NCBI GenBank assembly: GCA_900544825.1
Contig: UQWP01000013.1
Span: 1 to 54,247 of the forward strand
Direction: 5' to 3'
Source: an uncultured Prevotella sp.
GTDB taxonomy: Bacteria > Bacteroidota > Bacteroidia > Bacteroidales > Bacteroidaceae
Length of the DNA: 54,247 nt
In this document: positions 41,860-50,948 of the stretch, in pieces
Layout: each line of letters starts with the position of its first letter
How positions within the stretch are numbered: position 1 is the first letter of the stretch
Notes under the pieces: model-generated
Told to the model about the DNA's origin: nothing
Databases searched by the model: none
What the model saw: the letters and a program-made list of their open reading frames with translations, nothing else
Program-made: the position numbers and the translations under genes

Positions 41860-41895
41860 CCGTTAGGCGTTCCGACGGATTTGCAAATCCGTCGG
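41860..41895 (+). repeat. REP-like palindrome upstream of the Rpn gene
   Basis: A perfect palindrome at 41872-41895 has core GACGGATTTGCAAATCCGTC with a CC/GG extension. The 27 bases from 41860 to 41886 (CGTTAGGCGTTCCGACGG and on) recur identically at 43060-43086, exactly 1,200 bp away on the other side of the Rpn gene. It is not a terminator: no T run follows. Confidence 0.8.
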
Positions 41896-41939
41896 GGCGG
41901 GGTAAATTAGATGGTTTTTCAAATTTTTGCAATTTTTTC

Positions 41940-41970
41940 TTGGAGTTTTCAGAGAAAAATCGTAAATTTG
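41940..41970 (+). promoter_or_regulatory. promoter of the Rpn-family gene
   Basis: TTG (41940-41942), 20 bp, TAAATTTG (41963-41970), followed by CCA. The leader to the ATG at 42003 is about 25 nt. Confidence 0.75.
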
Positions 41971-42002
41971 CCATCAGATATCAATTATCTCAATATTTTG
42001 CC

Positions 42003-42893
42003 ATGGGTAAATATATCAACCCCTTCACCGATTGGGGATTCAAACGCCTCTTCGGACAAGAATTCAGCAAGGATTTGCTGATTAGTTTCTTGAACGACTT
42101 GTTGGTTGACGAAATGCATATCAGGGATGTCACCTTCAAGGATAAAGAGCAACTGGCAGATTCAAAAGATTTGCGTGGCTGCATCTTTGATATTTATTGT
42201 GAAACCGATAATGGAAATCATTTCATTGTCGAGATGCAGAACAGATGGGTGCCATTTTTTATCAATCGCTCCATCTATTATGCCAGCAAGGCTATTGTCG
42301 GGCAGCGGAAGAAGACAGTCGAGCAGCAACCTGCTCTTTATCATTTAATGCCCGTCTATGTCGTCTGCCTGATGAATTTTATGCCAAAGGACAATTCGGT
42401 GACGAAATTCAGAACCGATGTTGCCCTGTATGAAAAAGGAAGTCAAGATGTCTTTTCCGACAATCTTCACTTCATCTACTTATCTCTTCCTTTCTTTGAC
42501 AAGAAGGCAGAAGAATGTGAAAGTGATTTTGACAAATGGATTTATGTGTTAAAGCATATGGAAGCATTAGAAAGAATGCCGTTTACGGCACAGAAGAAGA
42601 TTTTCAAACGTCTTGCTGAACTGGCAGATTCCCGCTGCCTGAGTCAGGAAGAGCAAGAGAAATATGATGAAAGCTTAAAGGCCGCCGATGATTACTATGG
42701 TGTCTTAATGAGCTATTACATGAATGGTATTGATGAAGGTGTTGCCAAAGGTTTTGCCAAAGGTGAAGCCAAAGGTAGCTATCATAGAAGTCTTGATATA
42801 GCGAAGAAAATGCTATTAAAGGGTATGGATGATGACTCCATCATGGAACTGACGGGTTTAACCCATGAGCAATTGCATCAATTGAAATCATAA
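42003..42893 (+). CDS. Rpn-family PD-(D/E)XK nuclease/putative transposase
   Basis: A 296-aa protein of the Rpn/PDDEXK_2 'recombination-promoting nuclease' family. It begins with the family signature GKYINPFTDWGFKRLFGQEF; an upstream non-ATG start is rejected because of this and the promoter. The nuclease core shows DLRGCIFDIYCETDNG and HFIVEMQNR (D...E-x-Q, about residues 58-85). The middle is helical. Three tandem 12-bp units at 42738-42773 encode GVAK-GFAK-GEAK (residues 246-257), followed by a C-terminal helix-turn-helix-like end (KGMDDDSIMELTGLTHEQL). A single gene set among REP-like palindromes. Confidence 0.85.
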   Translation: MGKYINPFTDWGFKRLFGQEFSKDLLISFLNDLLVDEMHIRDVTFKDKEQLADSKDLRGCIFDIYCETDNGNHFIVEMQNRWVPFFINRSIYYASKAIVGQRKKTVEQQPALYHLMPVYVVCLMNFMPKDNSVTKFRTDVALYEKGSQDVFSDNLHFIYLSLPFFDKKAEECESDFDKWIYVLKHMEALERMPFTAQKKIFKRLAELADSRCLSQEEQEKYDESLKAADDYYGVLMSYYMNGIDEGVAKGFAKGEAKGSYHRSLDIAKKMLLKGMDDDSIMELTGLTHEQLHQLKS

Positions 42894-42911
42894 AATTATC
42901 AGATACAAGTT

Positions 42912-42960
42912 CTCCCTATAAGCCAGGCGATAGATGCCTGAACTTATAGGGAGTTTTTTT
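42912..42960 (+). terminator. intrinsic terminator after the Rpn gene
   Basis: CTCCCTATAAG (42912-42922) pairs with CTTATAGGGAG (42943-42953), with an inner CAGGC/GCCTG stem, followed by TTTTTTT. Confidence 0.9.
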
Positions 42961-42988
42961 ATTTTGAAGGTTATTACCTTATTCAGCC

Positions 42989-43269
42989 TCCGTCGGGACG
43001 GCTGGCGAGGAGTGCTCCAAGCTTTAAACCGGTCGCATATTGTGACCAGTTCGCCTTTACCGTTAGGCGTTCCGACGGATTTGCAATCCGTCGTTAAAAA
43101 ATGACCTAACCTATTTATGTTCTGCGGATTTGAAATCCGCAGCAGGGGAGAGTGTTATGTATTATGGATTAGGGGATTACAAATCCCCTGGTTTGATAGG
43201 TCGAACCTTTTTTACGGCGGATTGCAAATCCGTCGGGACGCCTAGCGGGGTGTGGGACGGCTGGCGAAT
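42989..43269 (+). repeat. cluster of REP-like palindromes downstream of the Rpn gene
   Basis: Four palindromes share a GGATT-nnn-AATCC centre: 43073-43093 (CGACGGATT/AATCCGTCG), 43122-43142 (CTGCGGATTT/AAATCCGCAG), 43171-43189 (AGGGGATT/AATCCCCT) and 43215-43235. The last, with its flank to 43247, is an inverted copy of the one at 43060-43093 (three mismatches in about 33 bases). GGGACGGCTGGCGA also occurs twice, at 42995-43008 and 43254-43267. No gene is seen in 42894-43520; it holds the Rpn terminator, these elements and the pilus-operon terminator. Confidence 0.75.
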
Positions 43270-43310
43270 GGGGCGTGTATGCCTATGAATGAGGTGTTCT
43301 TTCAGGGCAC

Positions 43311-43369
43311 AAAAAAAAGTCGTGGAATCTTAGAAGGTGAGTCACCTCGGCAACTAAAATTCCAACGAC
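43311..43369 (-). terminator. intrinsic terminator of the pilus operon
   Basis: Read on the - strand, GTCGTTGGAAT and ATTCCACGAC form the base of a long stem (43359-43369 and 43319-43328, one bulged base), capped by GGTGACTCACC, then a run of eight T (43318-43311). It lies about 150 nt past the last pilus gene. A second, weaker stem is at 43441-43468. Confidence 0.8.
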
Positions 43370-43520
43370 CAGTCTAGTCTAGTCTTCGCAAATTTGTATA
43401 ATAGTAAATGATAATAATGTCTTATAATAACTAAATAAGGGGGAGGAAGTTTTCCACGCTTCCTTCCCTCCTCTCTTACAGATATATGATTCTTAACTTT
43501 TGTATTTTGCTAATTCTTTA

Positions 43521-45269
43521 TTAATAGGTGATCTCGAACTTCTGTATAGCTCCACCATATTTTACTTTCACGTAGAAGCTACCCTTAGCACCACTGTTAT
43601 TGTCTCTGATGTTCTTGAGAGTAATTGTCTGTTTTACTCCGAGAGCTGCTGCAGAGTCAAACTTCTTTAAGAACCAGCAGTTCCAATCCTTGCCTTCTTT
43701 GAATTCGTTTTCGATTTCTACTGTAGAACCTACCTCCACATCACAATCCTCAGGGTTGATGGTGTTAGAAGCTATTCTGATTTCTACAGGCAGAAGCTCA
43801 GAAGGATAGTTCGATGGAATCTTATAGGTAAGAGTACCTGTATTATCTTTATATCTTCCAGACATACCTTTGAAGGTAAAACCAAAGTCGAACTTCAGGA
43901 TACTGTATATCTTGATGATTCTACTCATACCACTCACCTTGTCGAGTATTCGGATTTCGCCCGACTTTAGCTGGTCGGTAATGACATCTCTGGTAAAGCC
44001 AATCTTACCCTTGCCGTCAGCATAGGTAATGGTGAGGTCTTTCTTACCTAACTCATTATTCGTAACCCAGTTTACATCGAAACGGTTTGCTTGGTTCAAA
44101 TCACCACCTTCGTAATTGAAGGCGATTTCCTGACTTTCTGCAGCACCATCGTTCAACATCACGTTTGTACCATTTGGAATTTCCAATGTATGGGTTCCAT
44201 CTGATATCTTTGGTACGATCTGCTCTACCTGAATCCAAGGGTTGTTGGCAGCATAGCCGTCAAAGGCATTGTCGTAGCCAGAATAACCTAACTTTGCATT
44301 CAGCTTCTGGATGTGAATCGCATAGGTATAATTTCTCTTGATCTTATAGAATTGCTGATCCTTATCCTGAAGATAAACCTTGTACCATTTTACAACATTG
44401 TCGTTGAATGTCACTTTCAGGATACAGCTCACAGGATCCTTACTTGAGTTTTCATCCTCAAAGCAATATTGTACAGTTCCCATCTGGCCTGCAGAACCTT
44501 TGTATCTTTCTTCTGACTTAGGCAGGGTAATGTCGGTAATATTCCATTCCCAATTCTTATCAGCAGTTGTGTTTGGAAACTCCAGTTTGTTACGGTCGAA
44601 TGCAGCCATTGTAGCATATAACATTCCTTCACCGATGGAGATTTCTACACTCTTGATATTGGTAGACTCTACCCAGTCAGCAGTGATCTTAGCACGATCT
44701 CTGATCAGATGAATCACATTGCTGCTATTGGTAAGCTTTGCCTTCATTTCAGCAGTTGTTGCGCCGCTACAATATCCCCAATACTTGGTTTTCAGAGCCT
44801 GGTCTTCATCAGCCTTTGATTCAAACGTAGTAATCAGCTTGTTTTCATGCAAACCGATCCATTCGTTGGCAGCCTTTTCTGTATTGATACTGGCATTGGC
44901 AATGATGTGGAGTCGGGCTGTGGCATTAGGCATCTTCACACTAATCTTTTTGTTATTGGTGTTAGCTGCACCTTCGCCAATATCCTCTTTGCTTGTAGGT
45001 TCCACAGTCAGATCCTGACCCATGCCCAGGAAGTAACCGTTGGCATCGAAGCAGAATATCTGTACATCAGAGCTTCCGAATCCCTCGTTGTTGTAGCCCT
45101 CAGATCTTGTTCCGATTTTGTAGTCTGGAGTAGATACCTTGAAGCTGAGCGTCATCTCACCCTTGCTGTTAGAAGGCACCGTCTCTTCAGACAAATCGCT
45201 TGTGCAGGCTGTTAGCATAGTTGCTAACAGTCCTACCATCATTCCGATATATAGTTTTAACTTTTTCAT
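43521..45269 (-). CDS. fimbrillin-type surface lipoprotein, sixth gene
   Basis: A 582-aa lipoprotein of the FimA/Mfa superfamily by context and pattern. Signal MKKLKLYIGMMVGLLATMLTAC gives lipidated Cys22; the Arg-rich pro-segment site is GTR55SEG. The early core has VQIFCFDANGYFLG and ARLHIIANASI, the fimbrillin 'x-VFD-x-G' and '-IANA-' motifs also seen in its neighbours. The rest looks like two or more beta domains. Last gene of the operon, 19 nt after the 711-aa gene; likely an accessory or tip protein. Confidence 0.7.
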   Translation of the reverse strand: MKKLKLYIGMMVGLLATMLTACTSDLSEETVPSNSKGEMTLSFKVSTPDYKIGTRSEGYNNEGFGSSDVQIFCFDANGYFLGMGQDLTVEPTSKEDIGEGAANTNNKKISVKMPNATARLHIIANASINTEKAANEWIGLHENKLITTFESKADEDQALKTKYWGYCSGATTAEMKAKLTNSSNVIHLIRDRAKITADWVESTNIKSVEISIGEGMLYATMAAFDRNKLEFPNTTADKNWEWNITDITLPKSEERYKGSAGQMGTVQYCFEDENSSKDPVSCILKVTFNDNVVKWYKVYLQDKDQQFYKIKRNYTYAIHIQKLNAKLGYSGYDNAFDGYAANNPWIQVEQIVPKISDGTHTLEIPNGTNVMLNDGAAESQEIAFNYEGGDLNQANRFDVNWVTNNELGKKDLTITYADGKGKIGFTRDVITDQLKSGEIRILDKVSGMSRIIKIYSILKFDFGFTFKGMSGRYKDNTGTLTYKIPSNYPSELLPVEIRIASNTINPEDCDVEVGSTVEIENEFKEGKDWNCWFLKKFDSAAALGVKQTITLKNIRDNNSGAKGSFYVKVKYGGAIQKFEITY

Positions 45270-45288
45270 TTTGTACCTTCTTTAATTG

Positions 45289-47424
45289 TTATTCTTTCTT
45301 GTTTTCCAGTTCTTTTACCTCGTCTGGTGAGAGGTCGCGAACGCAACGAACATATCCGGAACCCGAGCCATTTTTATTGGCCGTAACTTGATTGCCATTT
45401 AAAGCCCAATAGCTATAAGCTTTTAGCACCTCACTCATTACGTTTTGGGATGTATTATTCTGATATTTGCCAATTACTCCAATTTCTGCTGCTGTAGGTA
45501 AACGCCAGTCGATATATTTCTTTCCATCCGTTCTCACCTCTATGTATTTGTCGCAATGATTTGAAGCATCAACTCCGTCATCGAATGGTTGTACTGTACC
45601 TAATTGAGAAGCCAACATAAAGGCTGGAGAAACAACATTTTCCTGAGATAGTTTCGTTTTTGGATCAATGGTTGTAACGTGTCCTATTTTATAGTCAGTT
45701 TGATCTTGCTGAGTACTTGTGATTTGTACAACATACATCTGATTATTATTTTGTTCTCCCATATTGCTTCTCGTGGTTGCTTGATAATTCTGGTTTTGCT
45801 TTTTGTCATAGTATGTATAGATGTTGTTATCTATACAAACCTTAGCTTGAAAGTAATCATCAGCATACCCTTTTCGTGTCTTATGTGGTGTTTGATCGTT
45901 CTTCCAGTCAATTCCTACAGTTGTAGCAATCTTACCAGAAGGATAACCAAACCAATCATAACCTTGGTATGTATTTAATTCATCTTTTGTAGAATACCAG
46001 CCAGCAATACCCTGGATATACTCCAAAGGATACTGTTTGATAGTTACATCCACAGGATCTTTCACGCCATCGCAAGTAACCTTTATCTTGATATATTTAA
46101 CAGACAGTGGTACGAAGTCATTGGCTTTCGGATTGTTCGCATCGCCAATAACAATTGTTCCCTGATCCTTTAACTCACTATGACCATCTGCATATTGTGC
46201 AGAAGCATCGAAGTATTGACTACCAGAGCATGATTGTTTCTTACCATTTTTGTCATAATAGTAAATTTCCACGGTTTCTACCTTACATTCACCTGAGCCA
46301 TAGAACTTGATGGTAGAATTATCAAATCTCTGGTTCTTCATGATCATAAAGGTAGGAGAAACCAACAAGTACTTCTGGTCACCAGCATTGATTGTGGTCT
46401 CTTCGCCCTTGGTCCACTTCTGTACATCATATACCAGATTCATTGCTTCACCATAAGTAATGTCAGAGCTGCTGCCCAGACTTGTTACGGTAGCGTTGGC
46501 TGTATAGACGTAGTTACGTTTCAATGACTTTGTTGCCTTAGGGTCGCGAACAGGAATACTGTAATAGTAATCCACAGGCGTTTCCGCACCCTTCTTCAGC
46601 ATCACCTTGATCTTTGCCTGAGGCGCACTTGCATTATCATTCCATGATGTTGCGTAGCTGTAGGTAACCAACTGATAGCCATCAGTAGTCTTCTTCATCG
46701 CCTCACTCGTCTCTGCTTCGCTCATACTAGCTATGCTCTTAGCTGTATTTTCGCCAAAGAGAGTAGTCTGGGTGTTATAGTTCAGCAACTGCCAGGTAGG
46801 TTCTCCTACCACCTCGTAGCCATCAACATTGATCTTGAGATTTACAACGATCTTGGCTGCAGCTCTTGTCAGCTCGCTCTCGATGGTTTGGGTAGGCTCT
46901 TGGCTGACTGTCCAAGGAGAGTTGGCAGTCATCAGGAAGTTCTTGGTTGCATTCTTATCTCTGCTGTAAGGCTTCCAGATGTCTTCATCAGTCTGCTCCT
47001 TCTTTACCAGGTCGTCCAATGACTTTACCTGACGTAAGTCCTCCTTTGCATTGGCAATAGAGTACACGTAGTAAGCCTTGTTCTCCTGCAGATTCAAGTC
47101 AACTTTCCAGTTGCGCTGACCAAGAATCTCTTTCTTGTCGCTTTGCAAGTTGCCTTCAAACTTCTGGTTGACACTTTGCTCCTTATATTCCTGGTCGAAA
47201 ATCTTCACGTACAGGTTGTCCAGTGCAGCTTCATGTAGGGCTTGGTCAGAAGCAACTGTAGCTCTTGATACAGTTGCTTCTGTTACACTAGGCTTGATGC
47301 TGAGGCTCTCTGATGATGTTTCGGTGAAGAAATCATCCTGAGCGGAGCATCCTGCCATTGTTAGACCGAAGGTCAACAACATCAAGCCTTGTACAGATTT
47401 TCTATATTTATTTAACTTCTTCAT
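45289..47424 (-). CDS. large fimbrillin-type lipoprotein with WRLPT C-terminal module
   Basis: A 711-aa lipoprotein. The signal ends LTMAGC (Cys26) and the candidate processing Arg is R54 in TVSRATVAS. The N-terminal half is fimbrillin-like (LYVKIFDQEYKEQ, YYVYSIANAKED). The last 110 or so residues contain KYIDWRLPTAAEIGVIGKYQ, then SYWALNG and GSGYVRCVRDL, the pattern of DUF1566/C-type-lectin-like modules found at the ends of Bacteroidetes surface proteins. As the largest protein with an extra domain it is a good tip-adhesin candidate. It lies 42 nt after the 503-aa gene. Confidence 0.72.
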   Translation of the reverse strand: MKKLNKYRKSVQGLMLLTFGLTMAGCSAQDDFFTETSSESLSIKPSVTEATVSRATVASDQALHEAALDNLYVKIFDQEYKEQSVNQKFEGNLQSDKKEILGQRNWKVDLNLQENKAYYVYSIANAKEDLRQVKSLDDLVKKEQTDEDIWKPYSRDKNATKNFLMTANSPWTVSQEPTQTIESELTRAAAKIVVNLKINVDGYEVVGEPTWQLLNYNTQTTLFGENTAKSIASMSEAETSEAMKKTTDGYQLVTYSYATSWNDNASAPQAKIKVMLKKGAETPVDYYYSIPVRDPKATKSLKRNYVYTANATVTSLGSSSDITYGEAMNLVYDVQKWTKGEETTINAGDQKYLLVSPTFMIMKNQRFDNSTIKFYGSGECKVETVEIYYYDKNGKKQSCSGSQYFDASAQYADGHSELKDQGTIVIGDANNPKANDFVPLSVKYIKIKVTCDGVKDPVDVTIKQYPLEYIQGIAGWYSTKDELNTYQGYDWFGYPSGKIATTVGIDWKNDQTPHKTRKGYADDYFQAKVCIDNNIYTYYDKKQNQNYQATTRSNMGEQNNNQMYVVQITSTQQDQTDYKIGHVTTIDPKTKLSQENVVSPAFMLASQLGTVQPFDDGVDASNHCDKYIEVRTDGKKYIDWRLPTAAEIGVIGKYQNNTSQNVMSEVLKAYSYWALNGNQVTANKNGSGSGYVRCVRDLSPDEVKELENKKE

Positions 47425-47466
47425 GATGATTTAATCCTTTAGTTTATTTAAACCACATATTCTCAT

Positions 47467-48978
47467 TTAATTTCCTGAGAGATCAGCACCCTGGGTGAAC
47501 TTGATGTTGAAGTCATCTCCAGGTAGTTTTCCATCTCCTACATTGAATAGAACCTTTCTCATGTCAGGAGCAAGAACGATAAATACATTGGTGTTGAAAT
47601 TTCTTTCTACTGCTAAGTCTTTATTTCTCTTTGGCACTACATAGAATGTAAATGAGTTGCCAGTGATGTCGCTCTTACTTACTGTATCGTAGGTCTTTCC
47701 ATCCACATAGAACGCAAAGTCTGGGTTGTCGCACTGAAGGATCCAGTTCTTGTCGCCTGTATCAATGTTCTTCAGCGTGATAGCTGGACCACCTCCATTT
47801 TGAATACCATAGTGAACTTCCACTGCTTCTCCAAAATCTCCTGGTTCTCGTTCCATCTCGATGCTTACCTTATCAGTATAGTCCCATTCGATGTTGTCAT
47901 CCCAGTCACTTACGATAGGTTTCACATACAATGTTGCCGGATTCTCAGGAGTATCACCTCCTTGTCTGTCCACCTTGGCTGTCACGTCGTAGATGGTGTT
48001 GCGGTCGAGGCGATAGAGAGGCTCGTATTGGGTCCAATCTGTTGTTGCAGCATCGTTGCTTTCGTAGAGGCGCTTGTTTACCGGCACCTTGTAGAAGTAA
48101 TAATTGTCTTTGTATTTTGCCTTGAGCAGGATGTAGGTCTGCTTGCTGACATCGATTGGCTCTTCTGCATACGGATCCTTGTCCTTGTCAATCCAACTGT
48201 TGGCGTATGAGTAGAACACAGCCTTGTTGTCTTGTTTTACGACTGGAGTTGTAACGTTGTTGCTGGCAGCTGCATCTTTATTCAATGCATTGTTGGTGAT
48301 TGGTCCTTCTGCGAGGATAGCGCCGTCTGCTACGTAGTGTATCAACTGGCAGGCATACTCTGTAGGAGCTACTGTGACACCCTTGTCATCTTGTACGTTG
48401 AGGCGAATCTTGGCAAGCGCTCTCTTCAGCTTGAACTGGATGTGAATCATTCCGTTTACAATCGGCGTGCTCTCCTCCATCTTGGCATCCATCACGAATG
48501 AAGTCTGCTTGGCGTTGTGATTGAATTCTGCTGCCTTGTTGATGGTGGCAGTCTTTAAATCATCCAATGTTTTAATGTCGCTGATATTATCCAGGTTTGC
48601 CACCAGATAGAGGGTGTTGCCTGTAATCTCTGAACGCTTCAGCTGTTTGCTTTCCAACTTCTTGTGCTGGTAATCTTTACTGCCCTGAACATCTTTAAGA
48701 GTAAGACTCTTGACGAGATTTCTGGTTGTTCCATCGAAGACGAAGAGGTCGAGTCGCTCAATCTTGTTTTCATTGAGTTCTTCCGATCCAATCTCAGTAG
48801 TTTCTGCGCGGGTAACAGCTGCACGGGTTTCAGTAGCAGAACTACCTACTTTATATTCCAGCACCACATCGTAGTCGCAACTCGGTGTGCCGTCCATATC
48901 ATCGCTCATGCAAGATGTGTTTGCAAGCCCTAAGAGGGCGATTGCACACATCGCAAAGTATTTTGATATTGCTTTCAT
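47467..48978 (-). CDS. fimbrillin-type surface lipoprotein, fourth gene
   Basis: A 503-aa lipoprotein with signal MKAISKYFAMCAIALLGLAN and lipidated Cys23; Arg52 and Arg57 lie in ETRAAVTRAET. It shows the fimbrillin pattern IERLDLFVFDGTTRNLVKS, TLYLVANLDN and FKLKRALAKIRLNV. It ends in a beta-rich region with an Asp-rich, possibly calcium-binding stretch (VSDWDDNIEWDYTDK). Probably an accessory pilus subunit. Only 12 nt separate it from the gene before, so the two are coupled. Confidence 0.7.
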   Translation of the reverse strand: MKAISKYFAMCAIALLGLANTSCMSDDMDGTPSCDYDVVLEYKVGSSATETRAAVTRAETTEIGSEELNENKIERLDLFVFDGTTRNLVKSLTLKDVQGSKDYQHKKLESKQLKRSEITGNTLYLVANLDNISDIKTLDDLKTATINKAAEFNHNAKQTSFVMDAKMEESTPIVNGMIHIQFKLKRALAKIRLNVQDDKGVTVAPTEYACQLIHYVADGAILAEGPITNNALNKDAAASNNVTTPVVKQDNKAVFYSYANSWIDKDKDPYAEEPIDVSKQTYILLKAKYKDNYYFYKVPVNKRLYESNDAATTDWTQYEPLYRLDRNTIYDVTAKVDRQGGDTPENPATLYVKPIVSDWDDNIEWDYTDKVSIEMEREPGDFGEAVEVHYGIQNGGGPAITLKNIDTGDKNWILQCDNPDFAFYVDGKTYDTVSKSDITGNSFTFYVVPKRNKDLAVERNFNTNVFIVLAPDMRKVLFNVGDGKLPGDDFNIKFTQGADLSGN

Positions 48979-48990
48979 TGTTTGCCCTCC

Positions 48991-50835
48991 TTATTTTAAA
49001 TAATTAGTATAATGTCCACTTTCTTTCTGAAGCTCATCGAAGCCTTTTCCTGCGAAGGCTCGCAGCTGGAAGATGCGGATGCGGGTATTGGTTCCTGCGA
49101 ACTTTCTTCCTTTCTTGTACATACCTCCGGCATCGTTTGGGTTGATTATTACTTCGTATTCATGGATTCCATCCAGCGATACGGTTATGTAGAGATCGGT
49201 ATATACAGGCTTGCTGCCTTTACCAGTTGCCCAAGGAGTCACCTTCTCAAATGAAGTTCCTTCTGTCCATGGTTTCTTGGCTTCTACCTTGATCTGGTAA
49301 GGATCTTCTCGGGCGATGCCTGTAGAAACGCAGTTGGTCTGTTCCGCTATAGAACTACCATAGGTGAATTCAAAATCATCTGTATTGGTAAGATGAGCTT
49401 TCCAAACCAGTCCGGTAGGACCATCTAACTTGATGTAGTAGGCTGCTCCTGATGACATAGCTAATAGAGAGTTGTGCTTGTCTGTTGCATATCTTGGATA
49501 GTTTACCAAGCAGTATTTACCTTCTTCATCACCCGTTGTAGCACTTGGAGATGATTTATGCCAAGCAAACATCTGGCACTTTACATTGCTCCAGCTGATT
49601 TCAGAAGTTACTTTGTTCCAAGGCATTACCTGCCAGTCGAGGCAGAGGGCGCCACCCTGGAGGAAGTAGCCGTAAACTACGAACTCTCGGTTGCGGATAG
49701 CGTTGCCGCTGGATGGGATGGTGAATGTCTTGGATCTTTCGTAGTCGCCTTCAGCCAACTGATAGTAAATCGTACCCTTGATAGGCTTGTTGGTTTCACG
49801 AAGATAGCACAAATCATGTTCGCCGATTTCCTTCATTCGGTTCATATAAGCCTGGGCTGTTTCGCTTGGTCCTCGCTTATAAGTTTCTGGATCTGCTACA
49901 GCCTTGATTTTGGCATTCTCTACACCATCAAGCGTGAGCTTTGTATCCACATAAGTAGGAGTTCCGTACTTATTGCTTGTTGCAGCCCTATTGGCATCAG
50001 CCTTGTCATAATCCTCTTCATCAGGGAAAACATAGCTTTCTGTAGGGAAGGTGCTTTCATCTATTTCAATTCTAGTTACCTTCACATTTTCTGTCATGGC
50101 TTCAGCTGTATTCTTGCGGGCGAAATAGAAGTGAAGCTTGGAAACGGCGCGAACCAGAGGAATCGAAATACCTTTGCTCTCTGCCTCAATCTCTGTATCA
50201 GCTACGTGTTTGGCTATATCTATATTGGTAATGGCACGGGAAATAGGGAGACCCTTGCCTTTAGGAACCTCTGTAGTCTGAGCCTTGCCATCTGTTGTAA
50301 TGCCGAATGGATTATCGAAGGTTACACGTTGCAGGTCTGCCCGGGTGATGCTGCGGAAATCCTTGCCCAGCTTGTCAGCCATATTGGTACTTTCTGAGTT
50401 CGCCAGAATATAGAGGTCGATTTTTTTGAGTTCTTCACCGTTGATCTTACGCAAGAATCTCAAGTTCAGCGTGTACTGGCTGTTGACGGTGGAACCGTCA
50501 GCAGCAGTAGGAGTATCTTCCTTGTAAGCAATCGGATTGGCGCTTGGTCCAGTCTCTGATTTAAACACCCATACCTTGATGCTATGAATGTCGCTCTCAG
50601 CGTTAGGATTAGCCTGGGTCTCGTCGTCTTTTCCGATGTCCCCAGCTCTGCTCGCTCTGGAAGTCGTGTTGCTGGCGGTAGAGAAGCTCAGGTTGAGGTA
50701 AGCTTCATCGCCAGTTGCAGGTGCCTGCGAATCTTGGTCTGAACAAGATGCCATTGTGCTCAACATGAGCAAGGCTGCGATAGCCATGCCTAGCCGGCGT
50801 GTCATCTTGATCAAAGTTGAGTTATAGCGTTTCAT
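48991..50835 (-). CDS. fimbrillin-type surface lipoprotein, third gene
   Basis: A 614-aa lipoprotein. The signal ends LSTMASC (Cys31), with Arg60 and Arg63 in TTSRASRAG as candidate processing sites; a start ten codons later (MTRRLGMAIAALL) is possible. IHSIKVWVFKSETG, LYILANSES and the segment VRAVSKLHFYFARKN follow the fimbrillin scheme. The C-terminal 200 or so residues form a separate beta-rich region (AWHKSSPSATTGDEEGKYCL to FDELQKESGHY). It lies 113 nt after the Mfa2-like gene. Confidence 0.7.
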   Translation of the reverse strand: MKRYNSTLIKMTRRLGMAIAALLMLSTMASCSDQDSQAPATGDEAYLNLSFSTASNTTSRASRAGDIGKDDETQANPNAESDIHSIKVWVFKSETGPSANPIAYKEDTPTAADGSTVNSQYTLNLRFLRKINGEELKKIDLYILANSESTNMADKLGKDFRSITRADLQRVTFDNPFGITTDGKAQTTEVPKGKGLPISRAITNIDIAKHVADTEIEAESKGISIPLVRAVSKLHFYFARKNTAEAMTENVKVTRIEIDESTFPTESYVFPDEEDYDKADANRAATSNKYGTPTYVDTKLTLDGVENAKIKAVADPETYKRGPSETAQAYMNRMKEIGEHDLCYLRETNKPIKGTIYYQLAEGDYERSKTFTIPSSGNAIRNREFVVYGYFLQGGALCLDWQVMPWNKVTSEISWSNVKCQMFAWHKSSPSATTGDEEGKYCLVNYPRYATDKHNSLLAMSSGAAYYIKLDGPTGLVWKAHLTNTDDFEFTYGSSIAEQTNCVSTGIAREDPYQIKVEAKKPWTEGTSFEKVTPWATGKGSKPVYTDLYITVSLDGIHEYEVIINPNDAGGMYKKGRKFAGTNTRIRIFQLRAFAGKGFDELQKESGHYTNYLK

Positions 50836-50948
50836 CTTTTTAATCTTTTACTTATACTTAATACTTTTCTTTCTCTCTATACAGTGTGGGTTGCACTGTT
50901 TTCTTGTGGGTACTTCAGGCAGTGTGGGTAGCACTGCCGGTAGTCATC

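Noticed and set aside
43073..43235. CRISPR array
   Set aside because: The palindromes differ in sequence and spacing, the gaps are irregular, and no cas gene is near.
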